A DNA stretch of 64,000 nucleotides from contig NZ_JBLWFI010000001.1 of NCBI RefSeq assembly GCF_048898065.1, positions 1,550,001-1,614,000 on the forward strand. The letters are read 5' to 3'. A program made the translations under genes and the position numbers. Source of the stretch: Tepidibacillus_B infernus (GTDB taxonomy: Bacteria; Bacillota; Bacilli; Tepidibacillales; Tepidibacillaceae). Of this stretch, positions 44,561 through 53,477 are shown piece after piece (within the stretch, counting starts at the first letter, position 1; each line of letters opens with the position of its first letter). Under the pieces are notes generated by a model. That model saw nothing but the letters and a program-made list of their open reading frames with translations. It made no database searches and was not told the DNA's origin.

Positions 44561-45040
44561 TCATACTTTAGATTTTTTTGACATTTTTCTTACAATCGTA
44601 TCAATAATCTTTTTAGGTGACGGAGGACAACCTGGTATTTCGATATCTACTGGTAGAACTTCATTTACAGATGAATATTGAGCATAATTACTGCCGATTA
44701 TTCCTTTTCCACAAGCACAATCCCCTACAGCGATTACTTTTTTAGGCTCAGGAACTGCTTCATAGGTTTTTTTGATCGCTTCATAAAGGTTATGTGTTAC
44801 ACTTCCTGTGACCAATACTCCATCCGCATGTCTAGGTGAAGCGACAATATCTAACCCATATTGTTGAATATCATAGATCGGATTGCTTAAGTGTGCAATT
44901 TCGAAATCACAACCGTTACAAGAACCAGCATCTAAATGGCGTAAATGAAGGGATAGCTTTTCTCCTTGACTTATCTTCTGAAGATGTTCATCTGTTTCTG
45001 TTACTTTTCCCGTTTTCCAAATCTTATTGAACATTCCCAT
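44561..45040 (-). CDS. hyfI: Hydrogenase-4-like small subunit (NuoB/HyfI family)
   Basis: 159 residues. The four ligands of the proximal 4Fe-4S cluster are present: GSCNGCDFE (two), GDCACGKG and PGCPPSPKK. No signal peptide, so on the cytoplasmic face next to HyfG. ATG 45040 is preferred because AAGGGAGTG precedes it by 5 bases. It starts 16 bases after hyfG. Confidence 0.9.
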   Translation of the reverse strand: MGMFNKIWKTGKVTETDEHLQKISQGEKLSLHLRHLDAGSCNGCDFEIAHLSNPIYDIQQYGLDIVASPRHADGVLVTGSVTHNLYEAIKKTYEAVPEPKKVIAVGDCACGKGIIGSNYAQYSSVNEVLPVDIEIPGCPPSPKKIIDTIVRKMSKKSKV

Positions 45041-45056
45041 TTTATCACTCCCTTCT

Positions 45057-46631
45057 TTAACGGTCACAACATGCATAACAAAGCTCAAAACTTTTATTAA
45101 TGAGTGGGAAATCTGGAATAATATTGCCTGGTACTGTTAAAGGTACGGCTGGCCAATTCATATAAGGAGCTGAACGAATCCGATAACGTTCAATGGTTTG
45201 GTTAGGTCCAACCATAACCCAGTGAACATTTTCACCTCTTGCTGATTCAGTTACTCCTAAAGCCCATTGGTAAGAAGGCAATTCCCCATACGCTATTTGG
45301 ATCTCTCCTTCGGGGATAGATTTCACCCATTGCTTAATTAAAGAAAAGCTTTCTTTGATTTCATCCACTCTAATCATTGCTCTAGCAAAGACATCCCCCT
45401 CATTATAAATAGAAACGTTAAAATCGATGTCCTTATACATGTCATGCGGGTAATCTCTGCGTACATCAAGGTTTCTTCCTGAGGCTCTTGCAGCAATTCC
45501 TACTGTTTCTAAATCATTCGCCTCTTTCAATCGTAAAATTCCCGTATTCTTCATTCGATTAAGGACGATTTCATGTTTCATCATCACATCGGCCATTTCT
45601 CTAAAGTCTTGTAAAAGAAAACCTATCTCATGAACCATCTGTTCCAATGCTTGATTTGAAATATCCTTTTTCACTCCACCAATAGCAATCAAATCTCTTA
45701 GATAACGATGGCCTAAATACCTTTCATTTAAACGTAATAGCTCTTCCTTTATTCTTAATCCCTGGCTAACTGCAAAAGCAAAACCAACACCAGCCCCTAA
45801 ATTCCCTACATCACCTACATGATTATATAAACGTTCTAATTCAAGATAAATACTTCGTAAGTATTGAGCACGTTTTGGAATTTCAATCTTCCCTATTTTT
45901 TCGATTGCTTGTGAGAATGAGATTGCATGAGAAATTACATCTACTCCACAAATTCTTTCTGCTAATTGTAATGCTTCTTCAACAGATAATCCTTCACTCG
46001 TCTTTTCTATCCCGCGATGGGTGTAAAATAATTGTGCATCCAAGTGAAGCACTGAATCTCCAATCGCCCCAAAACGAAAATGTCCTGGTTCAATAACGCC
46101 TGCATGAATAGGGCCTACAGGAACTTGAACAACATCATCACTCTCATATTTAGTAAACTGTAGCGGAAGATTTGCATAGGTGATGGCTGCATCTTTTGCT
46201 GTATCCTTTCGTAAAGGATAGCCTTTTTTTAAATCGAAACCATGCAGTACAAGTGGGCTTGGATTCGGATGACCTATTGCCTTTAGTCCAAATAAATCTT
46301 GAATCTCCCTTTCAAACCAATTTGCTGCAGGAAGATAAGGTGTAATCGATGGAAAATGTTCTTCTTTTTCATCAATCCGATAAGCTAGAACAAGATGTTC
46401 CTGTGCTGCGTCTATACCAAAAACATAATAAATCATAAAACCTTTATCTCGTAAACGTTGATCTGTTCCTACAATGGTGATTAAACGGCCAAATAGATTT
46501 TCTTTAATCACCTTGACAATTTCGATTAAATCCGATTCGGTGATTTCAATATAATAACAATGTTCCCTTATTTCATTTCCTTGCTTTGCTTTTGACCAAT
46601 AGGAAGATAATTCTGCTAACCAATCAATCAT
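45057..46631 (-). CDS. hyfG: Hydrogenase-4-like large subunit, NuoC-NuoD fusion with altered nickel site
   Basis: 524 residues: N-terminal NuoC-like domain (WFEREIQDLFGL) fused to a NuoD/NiFe large-subunit domain, as in HycE/HyfG. The first metal motif is ERICGVDVISH where active enzymes have RxCGxC: Cys228 stays but the second Cys is Asp231. The last motif ELCYACCDR keeps CxxC (Cys518, Cys521) but ends the protein exactly after the Arg, so there is no cleavable tail for a maturation protease. Activity as a hydrogenase is doubtful; an Ehr-like complex is likelier. Confidence 0.88.
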   Translation of the reverse strand: MIDWLAELSSYWSKAKQGNEIREHCYYIEITESDLIEIVKVIKENLFGRLITIVGTDQRLRDKGFMIYYVFGIDAAQEHLVLAYRIDEKEEHFPSITPYLPAANWFEREIQDLFGLKAIGHPNPSPLVLHGFDLKKGYPLRKDTAKDAAITYANLPLQFTKYESDDVVQVPVGPIHAGVIEPGHFRFGAIGDSVLHLDAQLFYTHRGIEKTSEGLSVEEALQLAERICGVDVISHAISFSQAIEKIGKIEIPKRAQYLRSIYLELERLYNHVGDVGNLGAGVGFAFAVSQGLRIKEELLRLNERYLGHRYLRDLIAIGGVKKDISNQALEQMVHEIGFLLQDFREMADVMMKHEIVLNRMKNTGILRLKEANDLETVGIAARASGRNLDVRRDYPHDMYKDIDFNVSIYNEGDVFARAMIRVDEIKESFSLIKQWVKSIPEGEIQIAYGELPSYQWALGVTESARGENVHWVMVGPNQTIERYRIRSAPYMNWPAVPLTVPGNIIPDFPLINKSFELCYACCDR

Positions 46632-48118
46632 GATAATCCTCCCCCTTGTAGAATTCTAATCGTACGTTGAATAAATTGATCAATAGGTGCTGGAATATAA
46701 GTTCCAAATAAAATAACTAAAAATCCAAGAATGAGCATAGGAGAAACCATCCATCTATTTTCTTTCCTTATCTGTTTATTCAGGTTTTCTTCTTGATTTT
46801 TACCTAAGATCATTTTACTGCCATAATAAAACATACCTGCAAAGATTAGAATAATGCTAAAAAAGACGATAATGGTCCAAAGAGCTAAACCAGAGTCAAT
46901 TCCTCCTAGTAAAATATGATATTCACTAATAAATGCATTAAATGGTGGAGAACCAGTAATTGCAAAGATACCAATTAAAAATAGAACTCCTGAAATAGGC
47001 AAGTTGTGATAAACCCCTCTGATTCTATTCATCCATTTGCTACGATATCTTACTACCATATGTCCTGCTGAGAAAAATAACATCGACTTGATCAACGTAT
47101 GATTTAACATATGTAGAATTGCACCATACCAAGCAAATGGTGTTGCTATCCCTAACCCAAAGAAAATAATTCCAATATGTTCAACACTAGAATAAGCAAG
47201 TAATCGTTTTATATCTTTTTGGATTAAAAGAAAAGGAACTGAAATAACAACAGTAAACACCCCAAAAAGGATTAACCACCATTGAACAGGATGATAAACT
47301 TGATAAAGAATAGAATAGACTCGCAATACGCCAAAAATCGCTGTATTGAGTAATACCCCTGATAATAAAGCACTAATCGGCGTTGGAGCCTGACTATGTG
47401 CATCAGGTAACCAAAAATGCATAGGTGCCAGTCCAGCTTTGGTACCAAAACCAATCAATATAAATAAAAAAGCATATTTTAAATAATTTGGATTTAAGAT
47501 ATTGGCCATTTCATATAAATTAGTCCAGTGAAGCGCACTAGCGGTTCCACCTAATTGATTGACTGCAGCACCATATAGGAAAATAACCCCAATCAGAGCA
47601 AAGGAAATCCCTACACTGCCAATGATTAAGTATTTCCAAGCTGCTTCTAACGATGTTCCTGAACGATCATGTGCGACAAGTAACGCAGAAACAAGGGTTG
47701 TTAATTCAATTGCCACCCACATAATCCCTATATTATTACTTACCACAGCCAAAACCATTGTCATCAAAAATAAATGAAAAAATAAATAGTACCTTTGATA
47801 TTGTTTTTCATTTAAGGAGTGTCTTTCTTGCTCCTCACGTATATAGCCTATTGAATAGATGGAAGATAAAAAACCAATAACGACAATCATCATCATAATC
47901 CAAGAGCTTAATTCATCCACATAAAAATATTGGTTTTGACTAATCATAGGTCCCTTTTGATAGACTTGATAGATGATTCGTATCCCAACAAAAAAGAATA
48001 GGATCGACCCCCAAAAATGGATTCTTTCTGTTTCCTTTAAATTTGGAGATATCCATGAAAAAATCCCTATTATTAACGGTAGTAATAAAACGAGATAAAC
48101 CCAAAACATGTTGATCAT
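46628..48118 (-). CDS. hyfF: Hydrogenase-4-like antiporter subunit (HyfF/NuoN-like)
   Basis: 496 residues, about 14 membrane helices, Mrp/NuoLMN family. Key proton-path residues: Glu in VAIELTTLVSALLV, Lys in AAWKYLIIGSVG, and GTKAGLAPMHFWLPDAHSQAP with RLLAYSSVEHIG. Overlaps hyfE and hyfG by 4 bases each. ATG 48109 is an alternative start. Confidence 0.9.
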   Translation of the reverse strand: MINMFWVYLVLLLPLIIGIFSWISPNLKETERIHFWGSILFFFVGIRIIYQVYQKGPMISQNQYFYVDELSSWIMMMIVVIGFLSSIYSIGYIREEQERHSLNEKQYQRYYLFFHLFLMTMVLAVVSNNIGIMWVAIELTTLVSALLVAHDRSGTSLEAAWKYLIIGSVGISFALIGVIFLYGAAVNQLGGTASALHWTNLYEMANILNPNYLKYAFLFILIGFGTKAGLAPMHFWLPDAHSQAPTPISALLSGVLLNTAIFGVLRVYSILYQVYHPVQWWLILFGVFTVVISVPFLLIQKDIKRLLAYSSVEHIGIIFFGLGIATPFAWYGAILHMLNHTLIKSMLFFSAGHMVVRYRSKWMNRIRGVYHNLPISGVLFLIGIFAITGSPPFNAFISEYHILLGGIDSGLALWTIIVFFSIILIFAGMFYYGSKMILGKNQEENLNKQIRKENRWMVSPMLILGFLVILFGTYIPAPIDQFIQRTIRILQGGGLS

Positions 48119-48750
48119 CCCTTCAATTTCTGCAGTTCCTCAACATTCATACTAGAAAAGGTGAGGTGAATCCGATAGGAAAATATGCCAATAATGACTA
48201 CTGAAACGAGAACATCAAAAAAAATGCCTAATTCGATCATAAAAGGAATTCCATTCGTTATAGCGATAGAACTAAGAAAAATGGCATTTTCAATCGTCAT
48301 CAGCCCAATTCCTTGCATCATCGCATTTTGGTGGATCACCATCATATATGCACCGAAGAACAACATATCGATCGCTAATTGAATCGTTTCAAAACTTGAA
48401 TGATCTTGTTGAATATTCATTCGGTGAACCACAATAGATCCAACCATTAATAAGGCAATACCGATAACAAAAGAATAAAAACTCCTTAACCGACTACAGG
48501 CATTGCTATTATTGTTTGCTTTGGAAACCGTAATAGATAAGATAAATGGAATAACAACCACTTTGATCACTATCGTTAATAAAGCAACCCAAAATAAATG
48601 AAAATCTTTATCTTCTATTCCAATTTGAAAGACTATCCCTGCGATAAATAAAGATTGCATCGCGAGAAACCATACAGCTGAATGTAATTGGCGTATTACC
48701 AATAACAGTAGCGTACTCGTTAATAACCCCAATGATAACCATGTAATCAT
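48115..48750 (-). CDS. hyfE: Hydrogenase-4-like membrane subunit (HyfE/NuoK-like)
   Basis: 211 residues with about seven membrane helices. The order HyfC-HyfE-HyfF and length are those of HyfE; segment IGLMTIENAIFLSSIAITNGIPFMIELGIFFDVLV (given in parts: GLMTIENAIFLSS and MIELGIFFDVLV) is the NuoK-like core with its conserved Glu residues. Confidence 0.85.
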   Translation of the reverse strand: MITWLSLGLLTSTLLLLVIRQLHSAVWFLAMQSLFIAGIVFQIGIEDKDFHLFWVALLTIVIKVVVIPFILSITVSKANNNSNACSRLRSFYSFVIGIALLMVGSIVVHRMNIQQDHSSFETIQLAIDMLFFGAYMMVIHQNAMMQGIGLMTIENAIFLSSIAITNGIPFMIELGIFFDVLVSVVIIGIFSYRIHLTFSSMNVEELQKLKG

Positions 48751-48765
48751 GTGTTTCTCACCTCG

Positions 48766-49710
48766 TTAAATAACATACTGTGATAAGAAGGTAAAAATAG
48801 AAAGAATCATAGACATCCCCAATAAACGCGGAATTCGATAAAAGCGCATTTTTGCTAAAGCTGTTTCTACCACACCAAGAAGAATAGCAAGTCCTATTAT
48901 TTTGGCAAAATAAATGATGAAACTAGTAAAGATTCCTAGAAAAGTGTAGTTGAATGAAATATATGGAAAGAAGAAACTAGCAATGATACTTAATAAAATC
49001 ATTTGTTTGATCCATTGTGCCCAAGTCATCAGTGCCAAGTGTCTACCTGTAAACTCTAATAACATCCCTTCGTGAATCATCGTTAACTCTAAATGAGTAT
49101 CCGGATTATCTACAGGGATCCTACCTGTTTCCGTAAGCAGAATGATGAATAACGCTAAAAATGAAAAGAGAATCGTAGGATTTAACCATTCGATGTTTGA
49201 ACTGTTTAATTGTCGTACCACTTCGTCAAAAGAAGTAACTTTAAGCGGATAGACATAAGTAAAAACAGCTAAAATGAAGGCTGGTTCAGCTAATGCTGAA
49301 ACTGCTAATTCTCTGCTAGAACCCATTCCACCAAAAGAGCTCCCTGCATCCAATCCTACCAATGTTAAGAAAAAGCGTGCCAATGTAAATAGATAGATAA
49401 TCACCAAAATATCACCAATTTCCCCACGGGTAGGAGAATAGAAAAAAGTAACGACCAAAATCGAACTCAACCCAATAGCAGTAAAAACGACATAGGGTGT
49501 AATCTTCGTGATCCAAGATGCATCCTCAGATAATACGATAGATTTATGAAAATACTTCTTTAAATCATAGTATCCTTGCCAAATCGATGGCCCTTTTCTA
49601 GATTGTAGCCTTGCTTTCGTTTTTTTAATGATCCCTTGGATAAAAGGCGAAACGATTAAAAATAGAGCAAATTGGATAAATATCCATACAAATTCAGAGA
49701 ATAAGTTCAT
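48766..49710 (-). CDS. hyfC: Hydrogenase-4-like membrane anchor (HyfC/NuoH-like)
   Basis: 314 residues, about eight membrane helices. NuoH signatures: ARLQSRKGPSIWQGYYDLKK, GSSREL near the middle, and ETGRIPVDNPDTHLELTMIHEG, the loop that contacts the peripheral arm. GGAGGCG precedes ATG. It couples HyfG/HyfI to the antiporter subunits. Confidence 0.92.
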   Translation of the reverse strand: MNLFSEFVWIFIQFALFLIVSPFIQGIIKKTKARLQSRKGPSIWQGYYDLKKYFHKSIVLSEDASWITKITPYVVFTAIGLSSILVVTFFYSPTRGEIGDILVIIYLFTLARFFLTLVGLDAGSSFGGMGSSRELAVSALAEPAFILAVFTYVYPLKVTSFDEVVRQLNSSNIEWLNPTILFSFLALFIILLTETGRIPVDNPDTHLELTMIHEGMLLEFTGRHLALMTWAQWIKQMILLSIIASFFFPYISFNYTFLGIFTSFIIYFAKIIGLAILLGVVETALAKMRFYRIPRLLGMSMILSIFTFLSQYVI

Positions 49711-49723
49711 TTTAGTTCGCCTC

Positions 49724-51751
49724 CTATTTCACGAATAATAAAAACAAGATCAGTGTGACAAACATAAATGTTAAATAGGTTTGAATGTTCCCATTCTGTA
49801 TCTTTTTGATCTTAGAAGCTAGCCATAATAATCCTTGTAAAATAGGTCGATAAATCATCACATCAAGCATTTGTTTTACAAGGAGCTTATACTGAACGTG
49901 ATGAGGAAAATATCCCTCTCTACTATGCTGAACCATTTGACTAGAGGGAATCACCTTTTTAAAAATATATAAAAATGGATGCGTAAAGGAAGATGCAGTA
50001 TATTCCATTTTCTCATCAAGTTGAATGCCACATCCCCAAGTAGGACTGATTCTTACCGTTGGACGATGAAAGAAGAAATGAATCAATCCATATCCCAATA
50101 ACAACCCAATCAATAGCAAAACACCAAGAGACAAAGGTTGAATCGTAAATGAATGTGCTGTATCCTTAAGCGTTAAAACAGGCAGTTTTGAACCAATAAT
50201 AGAACCATTAAAAATTAAACTTTGAGCATGAAGAAATAACCACTGACCTATCCATTTTGAGCCAAGCCCCAATATAAGAATCAAACTAGCCAAGATGCCC
50301 ATTGCCCATCTCATTGATAAAGGTACCTCTTGTGCTTCTTTTGCATGTGAAGAACGGGGGCGTCCCAAAAATGAAAGACCAAATAGATTAACGACTCCTG
50401 CAACGGTTAAAGCCCCTACCATCCCTAAAACCGCTAAAAGTACTAGTCCCACCAAGGCATAAAGAGTTTGAGAATTCGACATCAAATATATGAAGCTTTT
50501 CAACATCATCCATTCACTGATAAATCCGTTAAATGGTGGTATTGCAGCCATTCCCATAACTCCAATTAAAACCATAACACTTGTCCAAGGCATTCGATGA
50601 ATGAGTCCACCCATATGGTTCATATTTTTTGTATGTATGGAATAATCAATTGATCCAGCACCTAAAAATAATAAACTCTTAAAAACAGCATGGTTCAGTA
50701 AATGAAATAGTAACGCTGTAAAGGCAAAAATTCCCCACACCCATTCTTGCTGCTGAATCAAAAGCATAGAAACACCAAGTATCATCCACATTAATCCCAT
50801 ATTTTCAGAAGAGCTATAAGCCAAATAGCGTTTGATATCTTTTTCTACAACACCGAATAAAACTCCATAAATGGCCGATAAGATGCCTAAAATAATTATT
50901 ACCCATGCCCACCAGGTCTCTCCAAATGAAAAATCTTGAATAAGAAAGCGCAAAATTCCATATAATGCTGTTTTTATCATAATTCCTGACATCAAGGCTG
51001 AGATATGGGAGGGAGCGATTGGATGCGCTCTTGGTAGCCAAACATGTAAAGGAAAAATACCAGCTTTTGTTCCAAAACCAATAATAAAAAGGAAAAATAA
51101 CAGATTTTTATAAAAGTCCGAAATCTGTTTTGCTTGTTCATAAAGCAAAGAAATCTGTTGAGTTCCAGTCCAACGATATAAATAGAAGAACCCTAGAATA
51201 ATAAAGAATGTCCCAATATGGGTCATGACCAAATAAACGTAACCTGCCCTTTGAACAGGGGTATATTCATATTCAGTCACAACGAGTAGATAGGATAAAA
51301 TCGACATGCTTTCCCATGCAATTAAAAAAGTAATAAAATGATCAGCAGTAACAACGGCAATCATCATCAAAACAAAACTATTTGCCAATGCCCCCATAAA
51401 ATCCAATCTTTTTTTACCTATAAATTTTTGTGTATATCCAAATCCATAGATAAAGGAAACAAAACTAATAAGTGAAATGACCAAAACGAAAATAGCCGAT
51501 AACTGATCCATGCGAATGAGCATGTTAAGGTTCGGAGTAATGTTCCAACCTTCTATGTAAATTGAACGTTGTGTCGTTAAAACCCACAACGAACTTAATA
51601 ATGCAAATAAACTGCCTAAACCACCAGTAAAAAGAGTGATCCATCTTGCAAATTGTTGTTTTTTGCTCCAAAAAATAACCCCTACACTACCAAGGAAAAG
51701 GAAGGTAAAGGCTAATAATAATAAATCCTCACCAAACATTGACAAACTCAT
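49724..51751 (-). CDS. hyfB: Hydrogenase-4-like antiporter subunit (HyfB/NuoL-like)
   Basis: 675 residues, about 16 membrane helices. Motifs: AWESMSILSYLLVV with the essential Glu, FGTKAGIFPLHVWLPRAHP and KRYLAYSSSENMGL. As in HycC/HyfB the Lys of NuoM-type TM7 is replaced (AGYVYLVMTHIG). First gene of the operon, with GGGGGA before ATG and a clear promoter and dyad upstream. Confidence 0.92.
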   Translation of the reverse strand: MSLSMFGEDLLLLAFTFLFLGSVGVIFWSKKQQFARWITLFTGGLGSLFALLSSLWVLTTQRSIYIEGWNITPNLNMLIRMDQLSAIFVLVISLISFVSFIYGFGYTQKFIGKKRLDFMGALANSFVLMMIAVVTADHFITFLIAWESMSILSYLLVVTEYEYTPVQRAGYVYLVMTHIGTFFIILGFFYLYRWTGTQQISLLYEQAKQISDFYKNLLFFLFIIGFGTKAGIFPLHVWLPRAHPIAPSHISALMSGIMIKTALYGILRFLIQDFSFGETWWAWVIIILGILSAIYGVLFGVVEKDIKRYLAYSSSENMGLMWMILGVSMLLIQQQEWVWGIFAFTALLFHLLNHAVFKSLLFLGAGSIDYSIHTKNMNHMGGLIHRMPWTSVMVLIGVMGMAAIPPFNGFISEWMMLKSFIYLMSNSQTLYALVGLVLLAVLGMVGALTVAGVVNLFGLSFLGRPRSSHAKEAQEVPLSMRWAMGILASLILILGLGSKWIGQWLFLHAQSLIFNGSIIGSKLPVLTLKDTAHSFTIQPLSLGVLLLIGLLLGYGLIHFFFHRPTVRISPTWGCGIQLDEKMEYTASSFTHPFLYIFKKVIPSSQMVQHSREGYFPHHVQYKLLVKQMLDVMIYRPILQGLLWLASKIKKIQNGNIQTYLTFMFVTLILFLLFVK

Positions 51752-51770
51752 TTTTTCTCCCCCAATGAAG

Positions 51771-51798
51771 TATATTAAAATATATGAATTTTAATATA
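51771..51798. promoter_or_regulatory. Candidate ArsR operator upstream of hyfB
   Basis: Perfect 11-bp inverted repeat TATATTAAAAT-N6-ATTTTAATATA between promoter and hyfB, within the expected 5' leader. AT-rich long dyads of this kind are typical ArsR/SmtB sites, and an arsR gene ends the operon. Confidence 0.6.
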
Positions 51799-51813
51799 TA
51801 GCAATATAGATAT

Positions 51814-51842
51814 ATTTTAAGTTTGACATTATCTCTTTGCAA
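51814..51842 (-). promoter_or_regulatory. Promoter of the hydrogenase-4-like operon
   Basis: Minus strand TTGCAA (51842-51837), 17 bases, TAAAAT (51819-51814). Confidence 0.6.
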
Positions 51843-51866
51843 TCATTTTTTTAAAAAAATTTGTAT

Positions 51867-51899
51867 AAAAAAAAGCCGGGGCATCTATCCCCAGCTTTG
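51867..51899 (-). terminator. Terminator of the NSS transporter gene
   Basis: Minus strand AAAGCTGGGG/CCCCGGCTTT followed by TTTTT. Confidence 0.85.
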
Positions 51900-51913
51900 A
51901 ACAGTTAATTCAT

Positions 51914-53272
51914 CTAATATATACCCAGTGCTTTAAAAACCCCAGTGACTTGAAGCAAAACAAAGAACACGATAATTGGAGCAATATATTGAAGAGAAAT
52001 TCCCCAAGCTTTTGCAAGTTTGTCTTGTGGTGTAAAACCAACACTTGCCATTGCCTTCTTCATCCCCCAGACAAAGCCCACATAAAGCGCTAGAAGAATT
52101 CCACCAAGAGGCAACGAAATATTTGAGGCGAAGAAATCCATCAATTCAAAGATGGATAGACCAAATAGCTTTACTTGACCTAATGCTCCAAAAGATAAGG
52201 AGCTTGGAATACCAAAGATTAAAATAAGAATACTTAAGATGGCTCCACTCTTGATTCGACTATATCCTTTCCGATCGACAAATGTAGCTAAAGCAATCTC
52301 AAGGATATTAATTGCTGAAGTTAATGCTGCCACAGTGACCAATGCAAAGAATAAAGTAGCAAAAAACGATCCAAATGGAATCTTCGTAAAAATGGCTGGT
52401 AAGGTAATGAATACAAGGGGTGGCCCAGCTGCCGGTTCAAAATTAAAGGAAAAGATCGCTGGAAAAATAACTAGGCTGGTCAATAATGAAAAAATCGTAT
52501 CGTAAAGTGCAATTTGTACGACTGTTTTCTTAATTGGCATTTCTTTAGGCAAATAACTTCCATAGGTAAGCATTCCCCCCATTCCTAAACTCAAAGAGAA
52601 AAATGCCTGACCCAATGCTGCTAAGATCATTAAAGGTGTCAACTTAGATAAATCAAAGTTAAATAAGAAATCTAAACCTTTCGTTGCTCCAGGTAAAGTT
52701 AAACTGCGGAACATGAGAATCACTAATAATAGTGTTAATAACGGCATTAATATCTTATTAGATTTTTCTATTCCCTTTTCTACTCCTCTTACCGCAATGA
52801 ATACAGTTAGGAGTAAAAAGATGATTTGAAAGATAATGGGCTGAAAGGATTGTGAAATAAAGGAACCAAAATATTGGCCAAATTGATCTGGAGTCAACCC
52901 TGTAAAATCACCCTTAATCGCAGCGAACATGTAAAAAATCGACCATCCACCAACCATGGTGTAAAAACCTAATACAACAATGGAAGTAAAGACACCTAAA
53001 TAGCCGACACCCTTCCAACGCTTCTTTTTAGAAAACGCCTCAAATGCCCCAACAATGCCGGTTCTCGTTTCTTTGCCTAATGAAATTTCTGCTAATAATA
53101 ATGGAATTCCCAAAATAACAACACTGATTAAATAAACAAGCAAAAAAGCTGACCCTCCGTATTGCCCTGCCATATAGGGGAATTTCCATATATTCCCCAA
53201 TCCAGCAGCAGCACCTACAGCAGCCAGCAGAAATCCTATTTTTGACGTAAAACTACCCCGTTCATGATTCAT
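51914..53272 (-). CDS. Neurotransmitter:sodium symporter-family (LeuT-like) transporter
   Basis: 452 residues, 11 to 12 helices. The Na+ and substrate site on TM1, AAVGAAAGLGNIWKFPYMAGQ, and TM6 AFFSLSLGMGGMLTYGSY are diagnostic of bacterial NSS proteins such as MhsT/TnaT. Likely sodium-driven uptake of hydrophobic or aromatic amino acids; exact substrate unknown. Single gene with terminator. Confidence 0.92.
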   Translation of the reverse strand: MNHERGSFTSKIGFLLAAVGAAAGLGNIWKFPYMAGQYGGSAFLLVYLISVVILGIPLLLAEISLGKETRTGIVGAFEAFSKKKRWKGVGYLGVFTSIVVLGFYTMVGGWSIFYMFAAIKGDFTGLTPDQFGQYFGSFISQSFQPIIFQIIFLLLTVFIAVRGVEKGIEKSNKILMPLLTLLLVILMFRSLTLPGATKGLDFLFNFDLSKLTPLMILAALGQAFFSLSLGMGGMLTYGSYLPKEMPIKKTVVQIALYDTIFSLLTSLVIFPAIFSFNFEPAAGPPLVFITLPAIFTKIPFGSFFATLFFALVTVAALTSAINILEIALATFVDRKGYSRIKSGAILSILILIFGIPSSLSFGALGQVKLFGLSIFELMDFFASNISLPLGGILLALYVGFVWGMKKAMASVGFTPQDKLAKAWGISLQYIAPIIVFFVLLQVTGVFKALGIY

Positions 53273-53477
53273 TTTCTCTCCTCCGCTCTTCTCATTCTCA
53301 TCAAGCTGTTCTCTACTAAAATTCTAAAACTTAATCCATTCGTCTACTATTTTATAGTATATAGTTTAACGACAAAAAGTGTTCCAGTAAAGAAGTTTTT
53401 TCATTTATCCATTTATAGCCGGAGTAACTTGATTCAAAGAAAGACATGTACGACGGAGCATGTTATAAAATTCAAAT

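Noticed and set aside
45945..45953. Loss of the second Cys in HyfG motif CGVD as a hidden Sec or sequencing slip
   Set aside because: The codons are ordinary GTA GAT in an unbroken frame; no TGA is present and neighbours align well, so it is a true substitution.
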